DNA of 64,000 nt from Mactra quadrangularis (GCA_025267735.1 CM046294.1:7784001-7848000); one strand, 5' to 3'. Shown: positions 23,562 to 35,694, counted from the first letter of the stretch. The notes: generated by a model not told the origin, from the sequence alone. Numbers and translations: made by a program.

Positions 23562-23768
23562 ACAATAAAAACAGTAATAAACAATGAAAGTATAGATAGA
23601 CTTTTATATAATGATGTTACTTATTGTATAAAAAATAGAACATCTGAACAAATTGTGGCTTTTAATAGATCTAATTATTTAATAATTAGCAAGACTGGTG
23701 TCACATATATTATAGTAATGTGTTCATCAAGACAGAAACATTCAACTGTTGCCGTTTGCAAAGGATGA
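23562..23768 (+). pseudogene. Profilin-like last exon, unit B, truncated
   Basis: It starts after TTTTTTCAG with the same first codons as copies A and C. About 60 bp corresponding to the C-terminal helix are deleted after ACTGTTGCCG, and TGA at 23766-23768 follows a few codons later. It also carries replacements (Gly to Arg, Thr to Met) not seen in the intact copies, and no 5' exon was found. The 3' flank matches unit C rather than A. Confidence 0.7.
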
Positions 23769-24021
23769 GGAGTCTCAATTTAGCTGTTGACAATGATGAC
23801 GGGTACGAAGTCAAGTGAAGATACGGAACACAGAGAAAGAACTGATATTTTGTGATTGCTTAACAATGCTACGGAGTAGCTATAACTACAGTACCAACCA
23901 AAAGTTGTAAGCCTACTACATAGGTTTTATTCCAACTTTGATTACCGTCTAATTGTAAAGCCTTTTAGTTTTGCCTACTGTTTTGTTATGGTACTATAAT
24001 GTAGCTGAGACTACCAAAGTA

Positions 24022-24936
24022 CAGTAAAAACTCTGAAAACCGGACCTGGCTCGGACTGACCAAAAAGTCCGGTTTTCAGAGGATTCCGGTTTTCAGAGGT
24101 TTATATAGAATCACTAATTAAACATAGCTATGGGTTTGTTGGGACATTTTCCTACATTAAATGGATGGCTCAGGTATATCTTAATTTATTTTTAATTAAA
24201 GTTTGGTCAATTTTGGTTTGGTAAGTGTAAATTTAGATCTACTGAGAAAAAAGAAAATTAAAATATTATAACTTTTCTTAATTTTCATGTACATGTTATC
24301 AATGGACTTTAAATGCATTCAAATAAATAATTGATAAATATGGATGCTATTCTCATTAAAATGAATGCATATTATCACATAACAACAATAACAACATCAT
24401 ATAAACTATTTTCCAATTTATTTTCAAAATAAAAAAAATAAAAGATAGACATCATTATTTTCTTACAACTAACAAACTTTAGTAATTTTGAAAACAAACA
24501 TGTAGCCTTTTTATTTGTATAAAAACAATATTTGAAATTAAAATATTTTCACAAATTATGTCTGTACAACAATACATGTTTATACAAAACAAACATTACA
24601 AGAATCCTAAACAATGACAGACAAGTGTTTTTCACACCTGTATAGATAAAATGCTTGGATATTTAATTAACAATTGACATCTGCCACGGATTATAATTAA
24701 CTAACTGTTACAATACACAGAAAGTTGACACTTGGTGTCCGGTTTTTAGAGGATTTTTTATGCATATTTATCATTAGAAGCCATGGCAAAAGGTCCGGTA
24801 TTCGGAATTCAGAGTTTCCGGTTTTCAGAGGATATTTTTCAATGCATTTAATAGGGAAAAATATGGGACTTTAAAAATCGTCCGGTTTTCAGAGGATTCC
24901 GGTTTTCAGAGGGTCCGGTTTTCAGAGTTTTTATTG
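24022..24936. mobile_element. pogo/Tigger-like non-autonomous element, TA target
   Basis: TA lies on both sides (24020-24021, 24937-24938). The terminal repeat starts CAGTAAAAACTCTGAAAACC and is mirrored at the right as CAATAAAAACTCTGAAAACC. Subterminal copies of CCGGTTTTCAGAGG occur at both ends. Unit A has the empty site (ACCAAAGTAGCTTAAAATC at about 15185). The CAGT start and TA target fit Tc1/mariner, pogo branch. No transposase seen in the 915 bp. Confidence 0.8.
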
Positions 24937-24938
24937 TA

Positions 24939-25759
24939 GCTTAAAATCTATGTTATAGAAAAGAATTACTTCGAATTCGGTTTTGGAGGCTTTGAGATAT
25001 CAAATGCTGAATTCCATGAATGTAGTGCATTAGAAAAATGTGTTTTCATTTAATCATCATCCATAATAAATATATAAAAAAAGATTCTACTGAAAACATT
25101 CAATGAAATAAAATTGTTACATTAAATTGCCTTTGTCTTCAAACTTTTGTGGGGTACTGTATATCACGTTTTCAAGTAGTGTTTATTAGAATTCTTACAT
25201 GGAGACACATGCATTTTGCACTGTTTGATAATATAACAACTGCGGATCAAATAGATATTATATTGATATATAGGTATCAACAATACCTATTTTTAGCGAA
25301 GGGAAAAAGATATATGCAGACAAATTCCAGAGATATCCTTAACTAGATTTTCATAATGCAATACTACCTGTAGTAAATATCTAAGAATCTTTCGTGAAAT
25401 TGTTTTTATAGTTTCATAAAATGCTAACTTTTGCACCATTTTGTATTGCTAACGACTTTATTACGGAAGGGGTATTTTCGTACAATTACTACGAATGCAG
25501 TCTACTACAGAAACCTCCTGGTCAATTCAAACATAGATAGCATACGGTCTTGATTTATTTCATTTCTTATCAATCATCTTAATGACGTTTACAAATCACT
25601 CTATATGATAAGTGCAATGTTAAGTTACAAGTATTTATATACGTTCTCAAAGTTAGACTTTTACCTTATCTGTAATGCGTTTGGTATCATAATTATTATG
25701 CATTAAATACATAGATATAGTTTTGTTAATAAAATACTTATACAAGAACATTTATTATT
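24939..25759. other. Intergenic, AT-rich
   Basis: Alignable with about 15193-16038 of unit A. The small frame at 25149-25346 has no support. No gene seen. Confidence 0.4.
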
Positions 25760-26917
25760 TAAGAAATAACTTACAGTTGTCTATATTTTATTGTCTAATA
25801 AAACATAGTCACGAGTTGTGATGCGCGTATGATTAAATCACGAGTGCTTTAGCACGAGTGATTTAATTAGCGCATCAAACGAGTGCCTATGTTTTATTAG
25901 ACAATAAAATATAGACAACTGTAAGTTATTTCGATTCTAACATCGCAAAATACATCCTTAGAAAAGATATTTTTATAGAACTATTTTTTACTGTCAGAAA
26001 CGCCATGCTGTTGAAATCCGCCCCCAGTGCAAAGGCCGAAAATAGCCTTTATTTACACAGATCTCATTGATAATTGATTCTAATTTCAAACAAATAATAT
26101 TCAAATCTTAATTTTAAAAAAATGAACCCAAAACTAAATACGAATTGTCATAGTTTTATTTGTGTGTAAAACATCATTCTTTAAAATAAGCGCCGTGAAA
26201 TAAACATTCGACCTTGCCCTTAGTGAGTGTCATTTTATATACACACGATGATGAAGCATTTAAGTTCGATGTTTACGACGGAATATTGCAAATACTGCTT
26301 AAATAATTGGATGGTTACTGGATAGTAATGTGTTATCAGACATTTCGATGGAGAATTTTTTAAAAGGTTGGATATACATTGGATTTATGAACGCGTGTCA
26401 AGCAAGGACAGATTTTCGGAAAATGATTCGAAATCAGCGCTGCTCTTGTCAGCTTGGATGATTATGAACTTGAAAGAATCCACGTAGCCGTTCCATTATA
26501 TTATGCTATGCACAGTTTGGCTTTGATTAAATAGTCAATCTTTGTATTTTCGTATAATGGCTGGCATGATCGTCGGATGAAGGGCAGGAGGAAATGAGAC
26601 AGCGGAACCGGGAAATGCTGGGACTTAGAAAACGTCTTGAACTTGAAGTAGGTCATGTTTATGCTAGAATCGTTTTAAACTCAGTTTATACCATTTTTGG
26701 TCAAGTAATAAGGTTAGTACATGTTTTAAATTTACTGACATGTTCCAAGGTTCTGTTTAAGTCAACCCTTTAAACTCGGGCGCTATTTTCGGCTTTGCTC
26801 ATTTAACGTGGGGAGTAAAATTTCAACAGCCGTCACCAGCTATATTTTATTGAATAATAAAGCATAGATGACGTCACATTGAATAAAGAGTGAAAGCGCA
26901 CGTGCCTATGTTAGAAT
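25760..26917. mobile_element. Composite hairpin-rich insertion (about 1.16 kb)
   Basis: Unit A reads through at about 16039 (TTTATTATTGTACTG) without it. The first 170 bp form a near-perfect hairpin with arms GAAATAACTTACAGTTGTC and its complement and the inner palindrome-like GAGTGCTTTAGCACGAGTG. The rest is bounded by ATTCTAACAT (25934) and ATGTTAGAAT (26917). It contains a second inverted pair, GCTGTTGAAAT with GGCCGAAAATAGC, mirrored near 26780-26840. Non-autonomous; family not recognised. Confidence 0.6.
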
Positions 26918-27235
26918 GTACTGTAATAATGTTTGTCAACCACAGTGATCGAATTATAGTTTTAATTGTCAGATCATATTGACTGGAAGTACCATTTTGA
27001 AAACATAACCAGCTTGATGTATATATTTATGCCTTTGGGTCTTCAATCTATCCAAACCGATAAAAGAAGTGTTTAGACTAGCAATAGGCTAGTAACATTT
27101 GTCACGAATCATGTCCTGGCTAATACTAAAATACCAAATTCACCTGCTAAATAGTTCATATGTATGGACCTAAATATATAAATTTGTCATTTTATATAGA
27201 CGTACATTTTTCATTGCACAAAGATATGACCAACA

Positions 27236-27817
27236 TACGGTGGCATAGAGGTGACATGGAGATATATTTATTTTTTACGTGGCCACGTAAAAGCTTTACA
27301 TGGCCACGCAGTAACTAATACGTGCGCACGCAAAAACGTTTACGTGGCCACGTAATAGCTTTACGTGGCCACGCAGTAGCTATTACGTGCGCACGCAATA
27401 ACGTTTACGTGGCCACGTAATAGCTTTACGTGCGCACGTAACAATTGATCAAAGAGAGTTGTCAAAAATGGCCGCCTATTTCGACAACTCTCATTGGTCA
27501 ATTATAACGTGCGCACGTAAAGCTATTGCGTGGCCACGTAAAGCTATTACGTGGCCACGTAAACGTTATTGCGTGCGCACGTAAAGCTATTACGTAGCCA
27601 CATAAAGCTTTTACGTGGCCACGTAAACGTTATTGCGTGCGCACGTAATAGCTACTGCGTGGCCACGTCAAGCTATTACGTGGCCACGTAAACGTTATTG
27701 CGTGCGCACGTAATAGCTACTGCGTGGCCACGTAAAGCTATTACGTGGCCACGTAAAGCTTTTACGTGGTCACGTAAAAAATTAAATATATCTCCATGTC
27801 ACCTCTATGCCGCCGTA
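27236..27817. mobile_element. Foldback element made of 21 palindromic 14-mers
   Basis: Ends TACGGTGGCATAG and CTATGCCGCCGTA; flanking CCAACA at 27230-27235 and 27818-27823. Unit A has a single CGAACA at the empty site (about 16323). The left arm has 8 and the right arm 13 units of the type TACGTGGCCACGTA or TACGTGCGCACGTA, spaced about 22 bp and separated by further palindromes (AAGCTT, AACGTT, TAGCTA). The order is roughly GGCC, GGCC, GCGC. The centre is a GAGAGTTGTC/GACAACTCTC hairpin with an unrelated loop. There is no coding capacity. Confidence 0.85.
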
Positions 27818-27823
27818 CCAACA

Positions 27824-30024
27824 CCATGAAACTAACATGTATAATTTACTCAGGACCACTACGGTTTCTTAAAAGTTCAATATATAGCTGAATTAAGACA
27901 GATCTTTGCAGAAAATACCGAACGTTTTCAATATCGTCTTAATCTGACTATTGAGACTAATAATCTGATCCCATGATTGCAAAAGAGAACTGTGTTATGA
28001 AATGCCATCTAAGAACCAAAATGTGATCAAAATAGAACTTGATGAAAACTAAAGTATATTTCTTGGTAGATGGCAGATGATTGGACTATTTAGTCATTAT
28101 TAGTAAACTAGTGATTCATACATGTTATTGTTTTTTACCATAGCTTGTTTATAATAACTTGAGACGTTGAATACATATTTTTTGTGCAGGTATTGATGTG
28201 GTCAATTGTCACGTTAATATCGATATGTTTGTAAGATATAATATGCATATATCCATTTCTATAATTAAGTACATATAATCTCTTTAAAGTTACGAGAGTT
28301 GTACGATGTTTGTGCGTACTTAAAGTGTATCGTAAAAAGAATCTTCAAAATAAACGAATGGCTATTGTATTCTAAGTAGGGCTATAAAATACAATATTTT
28401 TAAAATATCTTACAAAAGGAAGTTGACAAATAACACCTCTTTTAAAAGTGTTGTGAAATTCAACTACTCTTTCACAAAGGTATCTAGTTTTAAGTTAAAT
28501 CAATATATTACAGAAGCAGATCTAGATTTCTGTAGGAGAGGTCGCTGGAAAATTTCTATGGGATACAGTGACACGTTCTTATGAAAAAGCTGCGAAACCA
28601 TTTACTGACATTTTACGCTCTTGTTTGTCCATGTTTCGGCTTAAATATCATGCGGTCTTTTCCTGAAATAGTGATGTTTGACCTATTTATCCGATTATGC
28701 TCGGATGTTCTTTATGACAGTTACGACAAAGCATGACGAAAATGACAATGCTGAATAAATTGGCATATGATTGAGAATACACTGTTACATGTTTTTGTAC
28801 AGTTATGTAGATGATTTCTAAATAATGCTTCGATTATGAGCGTTCTTATTGGATGTTATTGGGACTAAATAAAGTCTTCCTCTTAGGTAATTGCATCTAG
28901 GTACCAACTAATTGCAGATAACTTTATTTGTAATTCAAGTTTCTTTTCCATTTGTTTTAGAATAAAGGGGTAGAGTTGACTTCAATACACAAGCAAATCG
29001 TCTGCATCTACCGGTTTAAGTATATTGTTAGGCCGCCAACTTATAATACTTGAGATTGGTTACCTGACAGTGTGATCCAACGAATGCGATAGCATAACGA
29101 ACTTTATTAACTTTTGACAAAAATTAAGATCGGGAGACATCTAAAAATTTATTGGAAAGCTAATTGGCACAATGTGCTCTTGGCATCATGTTGACATGTG
29201 ACATCTAAGCATCTGATTAAAAAACGTTTCTTTCAGAAAAAAATAATCTATATTTTTCAATGATATGTAACTTTATTTAAGCAATAGTAAGTATTAAAAT
29301 GCCTACAAACGTTATTTATGCTTTCATAATTGTTGGGTCACCCTACACACAGTTCTACTGACATGGCTAGTTGTTAAGTAACGCGAATCAGATTTAGCCC
29401 CACTGACAAGGAGTGGCTACAGGGTTTATCAAAGATTCCAAAATTATAGTGTCTGGAACTAGGTGTGCTTTATTTTCCCCAGAGCTTTCCGAGTTATGTA
29501 GTCTCATACCCACGCGTATCAAAAAGGTATACAACAACATACCACTCTCTCATCCTAATCATCCGTTCCTGGTTAAGAACAGAGCACGGCAGATAGAACA
29601 ATATAAATACAACAACAGAGGTTTAACAACGCTAAATAAAACATTTATTTAAAAAACAACATTAACTTCAAATTATAATCAAATACTGTATTCAGCATGT
29701 GCAACGAAACAAGAGTTCAAATACAGATTAACTCTCTTTTGCATGAAATATTTTTTTGCATTAAGTATATGATAGTTGTGTCTCAAATTATCTAAAACAT
29801 TTTTATAAGCTATCATTTTACATAATCAGCCTATTTATTGTAATATTGTAATTGTAATTAGAATACCGATACTACACACCCGCTGATTTTTCATAACGTG
29901 TCATTATCTTAAATATTAATATGATTTCTTACGCGTATATTAATTGCTATATATCTCTTAGATTACAATTTCTTTTTTAAATGGTATATCCTATGTTTAA
30001 CGTAAAATACAAAAACAGCACAAT
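27824..30024. other. Intergenic, unit B
   Basis: Alignable with 16326-17650 of unit A. At 29413-29652 a plus-strand frame (ending RARQIEQYKYNNRG) overlaps the diverged exon-like block. It starts without a convincing ATG and other copies are broken, so I treat it as remnant sequence. Confidence 0.35.
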
Positions 30025-30031
30025 GAAAAAC

Positions 30032-30883
30032 TATGGTGGCATATTTCTGCCACCAGATAACCACATAACTAACACGTAATTTAAGTGGTAGTTACGTATT
30101 AAGTTAACGTAACTAGATTTTCAATAAATAAAAGAAAATAACAGAAAATAAATGCAAATTAGTTCCTACAACTGCCATTCTTATATTAGTTTTACAATTT
30201 AATGTTAAAGTGATAAATAGTTACGTAACTAGTTAACCTCTTTAGTAAATAGTTAATTAAGTGTTCATCTAGTTAACGTAACTAGTTAACCACTCGCCAG
30301 TTAGCGATATTTTGTGTAAGTGGTTAACAAGTTATGAAACTAGTTAACCAGATAATAAACAAGTTTATTAAGTGGTTATCTAGATTACGTAACTAGACAA
30401 CCACTTATTACTTATCTATAAATACATATTGCGTGGTGTGACTGTGTATCAATACAATGGAGCAAATCAATGCTATCTATAGATAAATGATAACCGGTAA
30501 TTAGTTACGTTAACTACATAATCATTAAATTCACTGATAAATTAAGTGGTTAACTAGTCACGTAACTAGTTTACCAATTATCACTTATCTTATACCTCGA
30601 ACTGGTAAGTGGTTTTCTAATCACGGTAACTAGTTAAGTAAGTAATTATCTAGTCACGTTACTTATTAACCACTTAACACTAAATTGGTAAAATAATGCA
30701 GATTGGCAGTTGTAAGCTCAAACTTGCATTTTTCCTGTTATGATCTTTTATCTATTGAAAATAACTAGTTACGCAACTAGTTAACTTTTTAATTAACTAG
30801 TTAATTATCTGGTTAACTTGTTACGTAACTAGTTTAACACTGAATCAATGTGTTAGTATCTGGTGGCAGAAATATGCCACCAT
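30032..30883. mobile_element. Large foldback element (TATGGTGGCATA family, 852 bp)
   Basis: Ends TATGGTGGCATATTTCTG and its mirror; each end is itself a hairpin (GGTGGCA, loop TATTTC, TGCCACC). The direct repeat GAAAAAC flanks it (30025-30031, 30884-30890). The interior is an array of ACTAGTTAAC, GTTACGTAAC and related palindromes in both orientations. The ends match the short elements at 18003 and 46502, and the first ten bases resemble the GC-rich foldback at 27236. Confidence 0.8.
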
Positions 30884-31819
30884 GAAAAACATTAACTTTC
30901 TGTAAGGTGCTTACATAAAATATGATACTTCATTAATACGAAAATTAACTTGATTAGCATATATGTATAGCAACAATTCAGTTAACAAGTGCAGTGTACA
31001 CAAGATAATGTGATTCTTGTTTTTATTGTAAGAGTTAAGAGTAATACATTTAAACAATCATGAAATATGTTCAAACACCATGATCGTATACTATGATATA
31101 CAATAGAATGAACTAAAGAAATTACTGAAACACTCTAAAGAACAGAGTTAGTTCATACATGGTTGTATTCTGTTTGAATTCGAATATCAGTCATTAGGTA
31201 TTACATCCTCTCCATAAGTAGTTGTAATTGTTTGTTTTTACAAACTTGTTATAATAAAAGTTACGTATGTATGCTTTGATATAGATCTTTTTTTCTCAAC
31301 TGTCAAACATGAATAATTTCACGGTGAATGCGTTTGTTAAATTATCACAATGAAACATCCGTGAGTTTCTGAAAGTGTGTATTATGATAGAGTAAAGCTG
31401 CTTTCGCCGTATGATATGTTTTAGTCGAGATATGTTTAATAAAAATTTGGCCAATAGTACAAAAACAATGGATTCCGTCACCGTGAAATTTTTCAAGCTT
31501 TGACAGTTGAGAAAAACGGACTTTTACGAGTAAATGTTTTGAGAACAGATGTAAATAACAAACTTATTTCAATAACTACATGTAATATGATCAGACTGCG
31601 AACGTTAAAAGTTAAAATTGCAATAGTGAAGACATAAACAAATTACACAGAAAGAGATAATTAACTTCAATCATTAATAACAAACTGTAACTTCAAGTTG
31701 ATAATTAGATATAAAAAGAGTTGTATGATCTTTCTAATATAATATTTGAATTCCATGAATAATTAGTACGTTTACACTCGGATTTTAATCTGTTGCTACA
31801 GAATAGAACATTTATTGCC
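30884..31819. other. 3' flank of gene C with a 224-bp MITE at 31291-31514
   Basis: 31291-31514 has inverted ends TTTCTCAACTGTCAAA and an inner TTTCACGGTGA. The same inner motif in diverged form (TTACACGGTCACTGAAT) is in the MITE at 41394, so they are probably one family. The rest is AT-rich. Confidence 0.55.
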
Positions 31820-33173
31820 TTATTCAAGTTCATACATTTTGACAACATTACTATCATTCATGGCAACAAACAATCTTTTCAGTTTTTGGTCAAAACATAC
31901 TGAACATGGTTGATAGAATCCTTCTTGTTTTGATATAATAACACCAATCTTCTTGCCTTCTTCATTTAACTGTATAACATTGTGTGACATCAATCCAACA
32001 ACAAAAATGTTACCATAGGAATCGCCACATACACCGCCTGCACGATTTATATCACTATCATTGAATGTTGACAGGTACTTTCCTTCATCATTAAAACATA
32101 ATATACCATTACCCCAGTCACTAACATATACCTTCTTTCTACCTTTACCAAAGAAAATACGTCTATAACCAGAAAATATCTTTTTCTCCGTTTTGCCGCT
32201 TGTTATAGTTTTTAACAATTTACCTTCCATATCATGTACATATATTGATGAGACATTATCTGTTATATATAACTTGTCATCATTTGACGCAATACCAAAC
32301 AAATTATGAGACATTTTGATTTGTCTTGTTGGTTTCATCATGCTAACATTAATGGAAACAATCTGGATCTTCTTATCTTCACATGTTACTGCGGCTTCGT
32401 GCTCATTGATACAACAAACACCCTTTGGTTCACTTTCTAAATCACAATAATCCGTTAAAGTTAAAGTTTGGGTATCAAAACGTTTCAGTTTTTTATTGTT
32501 GTAATCAGTAACAAGTAAATAATTGTCATAGGTTAGACAGCAATCTGTTAAACGACCTAATGGAAAATCACCAGGCATCTTGATGTTGATATCTTTACTT
32601 TTCTTAACTGTATAAAGGTCTGTCTTCATTCTTGAAATTCTACTTACTTCACCAATACTTTGTAGACCCTTGATATAATCCATCACTGATTGGTTCGGAG
32701 TAAACGATACCTTAACATTGGTCTTGTCAACGTTTTTCTTTCCGGCCATCTCAGTTTTTGTTGTCCTTTCCTCGGCTACTTTTGTACAGACAAAATGTTG
32801 AGCTCTATTCCCAACAGCTTTCTCAAGCTTGTCACGTACTTCCTGTAAACCATCATTGATCTTCGTTAAATCTGTCTTTTCTTGAAGAATTTCCTTTTCA
32901 ATATTCTTGTACAACTTCTCCACTTCTTTTCTCGACATCTCAGCAAGTTTCTTGATAATACTTTCCAATGCCTTTTGGAATTTTGTTATTTTTTCTAAAG
33001 CCCCATCTTTGGAATCTCTTAACATGGTTAATTGGTCATCTTTAGAACAAATACTTGTAGTCAACGATACTATCAAATCTTTTAGGTTTGTCTGTACCTG
33101 TTTACTACTTGAAATGTTGAATAGGGAATCAATCATACCTGGTATGAAATGAATTTGACTGTCTGGACAAGAT
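31820..33173 (-). CDS. Gene C exon 2: coiled coil and NHL-like propeller
   Basis: Intact 3' exon, same length as B and D, giving a 565-residue protein with exon 1. The acceptor is TATTTCAG. The coiled coil has family-specific changes (SICSKDDQLTMLRDSKDGALEK) and the propeller keeps six repeats (NYLLVTDYNNKKLKRFD to KRLFVAMNDSNVVKMYEL). The linker carries a KKNVDKTNVKV stretch unlike the others. An AATAAATG poly(A)-like signal lies at about 31808-31815, within a dozen bases of the stop, so the 3' UTR may be short. No frameshift seen. Confidence 0.87.
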
Positions 33174-33760
33174 CTGAAATTATATAAGTAAACTTTTCTT
33201 ATTTGTTTATTTTGCTGGATTTAATGCCGTAGCAACACATTGCATAGATCATATAACGGCACCCAGCGCACCTAACCTAGCTTTCCTGGACCCTTGTCTA
33301 TAACCAGTACTCACATACCCTTCCACAAGGCCGGAAACTTCTCCATATAACTTCTCAGCGTAGGAAAATTGACATAATTGTCAAATTTTCATGTAAGGGT
33401 TTAACCTCCCAGGGTGGGATTCGAACCCGTACGTCCTTCGGGACACTAGATTCGAAATCCCGGTGCGCTACCAACTGCACTACCGACCCGGGTTTAATTT
33501 TTTATATATCTGTAAAAATCTGTGTTGCACATTCAAGTAGTATAAATGTTTAAAGTGAATCCTAAACTCCCTATTGAACGTCTACAATCTATCAATTTAA
33601 ATAACATTAGTATTTACACTTTATTTGTGCAATAATAAACTTTGACCTAGACGGCTTAAAATATGTGCTAATTTTTTCGTTGTCATACAACATTACGCAC
33701 CAAAATTACATATCATTATGGAACGTTTTCAGAAAATCTATATTTAGATCAGTCTCATAC
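33174..33760 (-). other. Intron of gene C with SINE
   Basis: 587-bp phase-2 intron. The SINE spans about 33206-33494 on the minus strand, with tRNA-like head (GGGTTCGAATCCCAC) and TTAAATCCAGC tail, at the same position as in A, B and D. Confidence 0.8.
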
Positions 33761-34104
33761 CTGTGATTTTTCGAAATACAAATACTGCATCCAACAACGT
33801 CGTGGTGTTCACAATACATATCCAACACTTTTCCTTGATGAATGTTACATCTTTCAGTAGGAAATTCAGAAAGTTTTAGCTTTTGATTTCCAGCTTGATT
33901 CCCCTGACCAACGTCCAGTAGATTGTGATTTTTCAAAGCCGGAAATCTTGAATGTAGATCTGTACATTCTTGACAACAATATCCCGAACATTCTACACAA
34001 TATCTTACAGCCTCTGATGTTCTGTTGGCTTCATCACATGCTGTACATATAAAATCAAAAGTCTCTTCAGAACATTTAGATAAAGAGCTACATCCAGTAG
34101 CCAT
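33761..34104 (-). CDS. Gene C exon 1: two B-boxes
   Basis: Start at 34104-34102; same exon length and donor (GTATGAGAC) as the other copies. Both B-boxes are complete. The N-terminus is MATGCSSLSKCSEE, and the linker NQKLKLSEFPTE differs from gene A. Apart from that linker it is almost the same as gene A exon 1, and the similarity continues far upstream, which identifies C as the donor-like relative of the 5' half of A. Confidence 0.88.
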
Positions 34105-34120
34105 TTTGATCTTTAAACTA

Positions 34121-34133
34121 CACTTTCGGTTTC
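34121..34133 (-). promoter_or_regulatory. ISRE/IRF-like box upstream of gene C
   Basis: GAAACCGAAAGTG on the minus strand, 17 bp upstream of the ATG, identical to gene A. Confidence 0.45.
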
Positions 34134-34560
34134 GAGGTGATTGTGAAATACTTTAACCCATATTTACTGCCAGGTGCACGCTGAACTATATTTATCATCG
34201 CGTCGTCTGATATTTAACTTAGATGCGCTTTGGTGAATCTGCTTAATTTTACATCAATTGAAATAGTCATGTAAATGCGATTTCTTCAAAAGACGATATC
34301 CAGAAGATTTAAATGTTTTATGAGAATAATATTAAGTATCTTAGTAACAACATTTAGTTTATTGAATATTAATTTATATGATTGAAGGGAGAAAACCTAT
34401 TTTGGTAAACTTTATTGTTTAGCTTATTTATCTCAACAAGTTAGCTCTCTTTAACAAAAGTGTGTATGTATTGCAGCTATAAGATTTAAATGGTAGATTT
34501 TTTATTTGCTGCATTAATGAGATTATACTTCACTATTATTCATTCTAAAATTACATGTAT

Positions 34561-35000
34561 GTTGTCTCTTTATCACAGATGATTAGTGTATTTTAGAAGA
34601 TTGACCTAACTAAACACATGATATATGCTGCATTCATTCTAAAATTATGTTGTCTCTTTATCACAGATGATAAGTGTATTTTAGAAGATTGACCTAACTA
34701 AACACATGATATATGCTGCATTCATTCTAAAATTATGTTGTCTCTTTATCACAGATGATAAGTGTATTTTAGAAGATTGACCTAACTAAACACATGATAT
34801 ATGCTGCATTCATTCTAAAATTATGTTGTCTCTTTATCACAGATGATAAGTGTATTTTAGAAGATTGACCTAACTAAACACATGATATATGCTGCATTCA
34901 TTCTAAAATTATGTTGTCTCTTTATCACAGATGATAAGTGTATTTTAGAAGATTGACCTAACTAAACACATGATATATGCTGCATTCATTCTAAAATTAT
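34561..35000. repeat. 88-bp tandem repeat, five copies
   Basis: GTTGTCTCTTTATCACAG recurs at 34561, 34649, 34737, 34825 and 34913, a constant 88-bp period with almost no differences; a partial sixth unit starts at 35001. Unit A has one full copy plus a partial at the same site, so expansion happened after the A/C duplication. Confidence 0.9.
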
Positions 35001-35400
35001 GTTGTCTCTTATAATTTTGAAAATTGATCACACTAAACACTTCATTTCATGAAGACATACTATGACTGAGCGGAGCTCGTGATCAGAATTAAACTATAGA
35101 TTAATAGTACAGGAATACTCAATGTCTTAGGTCTTAATCATTCTTATGCCAGTAATTGTAGAACTACATCCCTATGTACATATCCCAATGCAAGTCCTCA
35201 TATTTAAGCAACATTATAACATGCATTCATAGTTAAACTTCCGGTTACATAGTCAGTTACGTAACGTCAGAACGGCAGTCAGCATTATTTTTGCTTCCCT
35301 GACACAGAATGATTTACGTTACGTCAACAAGTAAGTTACAAACACGTTGACGCGAACCCCCAATCTTATGCTACAGTCCCATAAACATACAAATAGCCGT
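35001..35400. other. Upstream region of gene C, distal part
   Basis: Nearly identical to 7850-8250 of unit A. No gene seen. Confidence 0.4.
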
Positions 35401-35694
35401 GAGGGGCTCCGTACAGGCGCCGTGGAATCAAGCTCCGCAAAGACCCGTACGAACTCTTGCGTACCCGTACGGACTGTTACGTTTTTAGAAGGGTCCGTGA
35501 GATGAACCCAGGATACCCGTATTAGTTTCAAAGTCAAATTGTGAACAAAATCGTGGCCGAGTATGGATTAAACTTGCATATCTCCCAGTTACGACTGCGT
35601 ACGGGTGTGTTGTTTTATGCCATGTGCGTACCGTCACCTGAATACGCAAGGCGTCCCACGGCTTACGACTGTCTGCACGTACGGGTCCGCAACA
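35401..35694. mobile_element. GC-rich 294-bp insertion, copy in unit C
   Basis: Same element and same AGCCGT duplication as at 8251-8544, so it inserted before A and C separated. Confidence 0.6.

Noticed and set aside
27236..27817. CRISPR-like array, considered because of regular repeats and spacers
   Set aside because: Spacers are themselves short palindromes repeated in order, the genome is eukaryotic, and the block has transposon ends and a target duplication.
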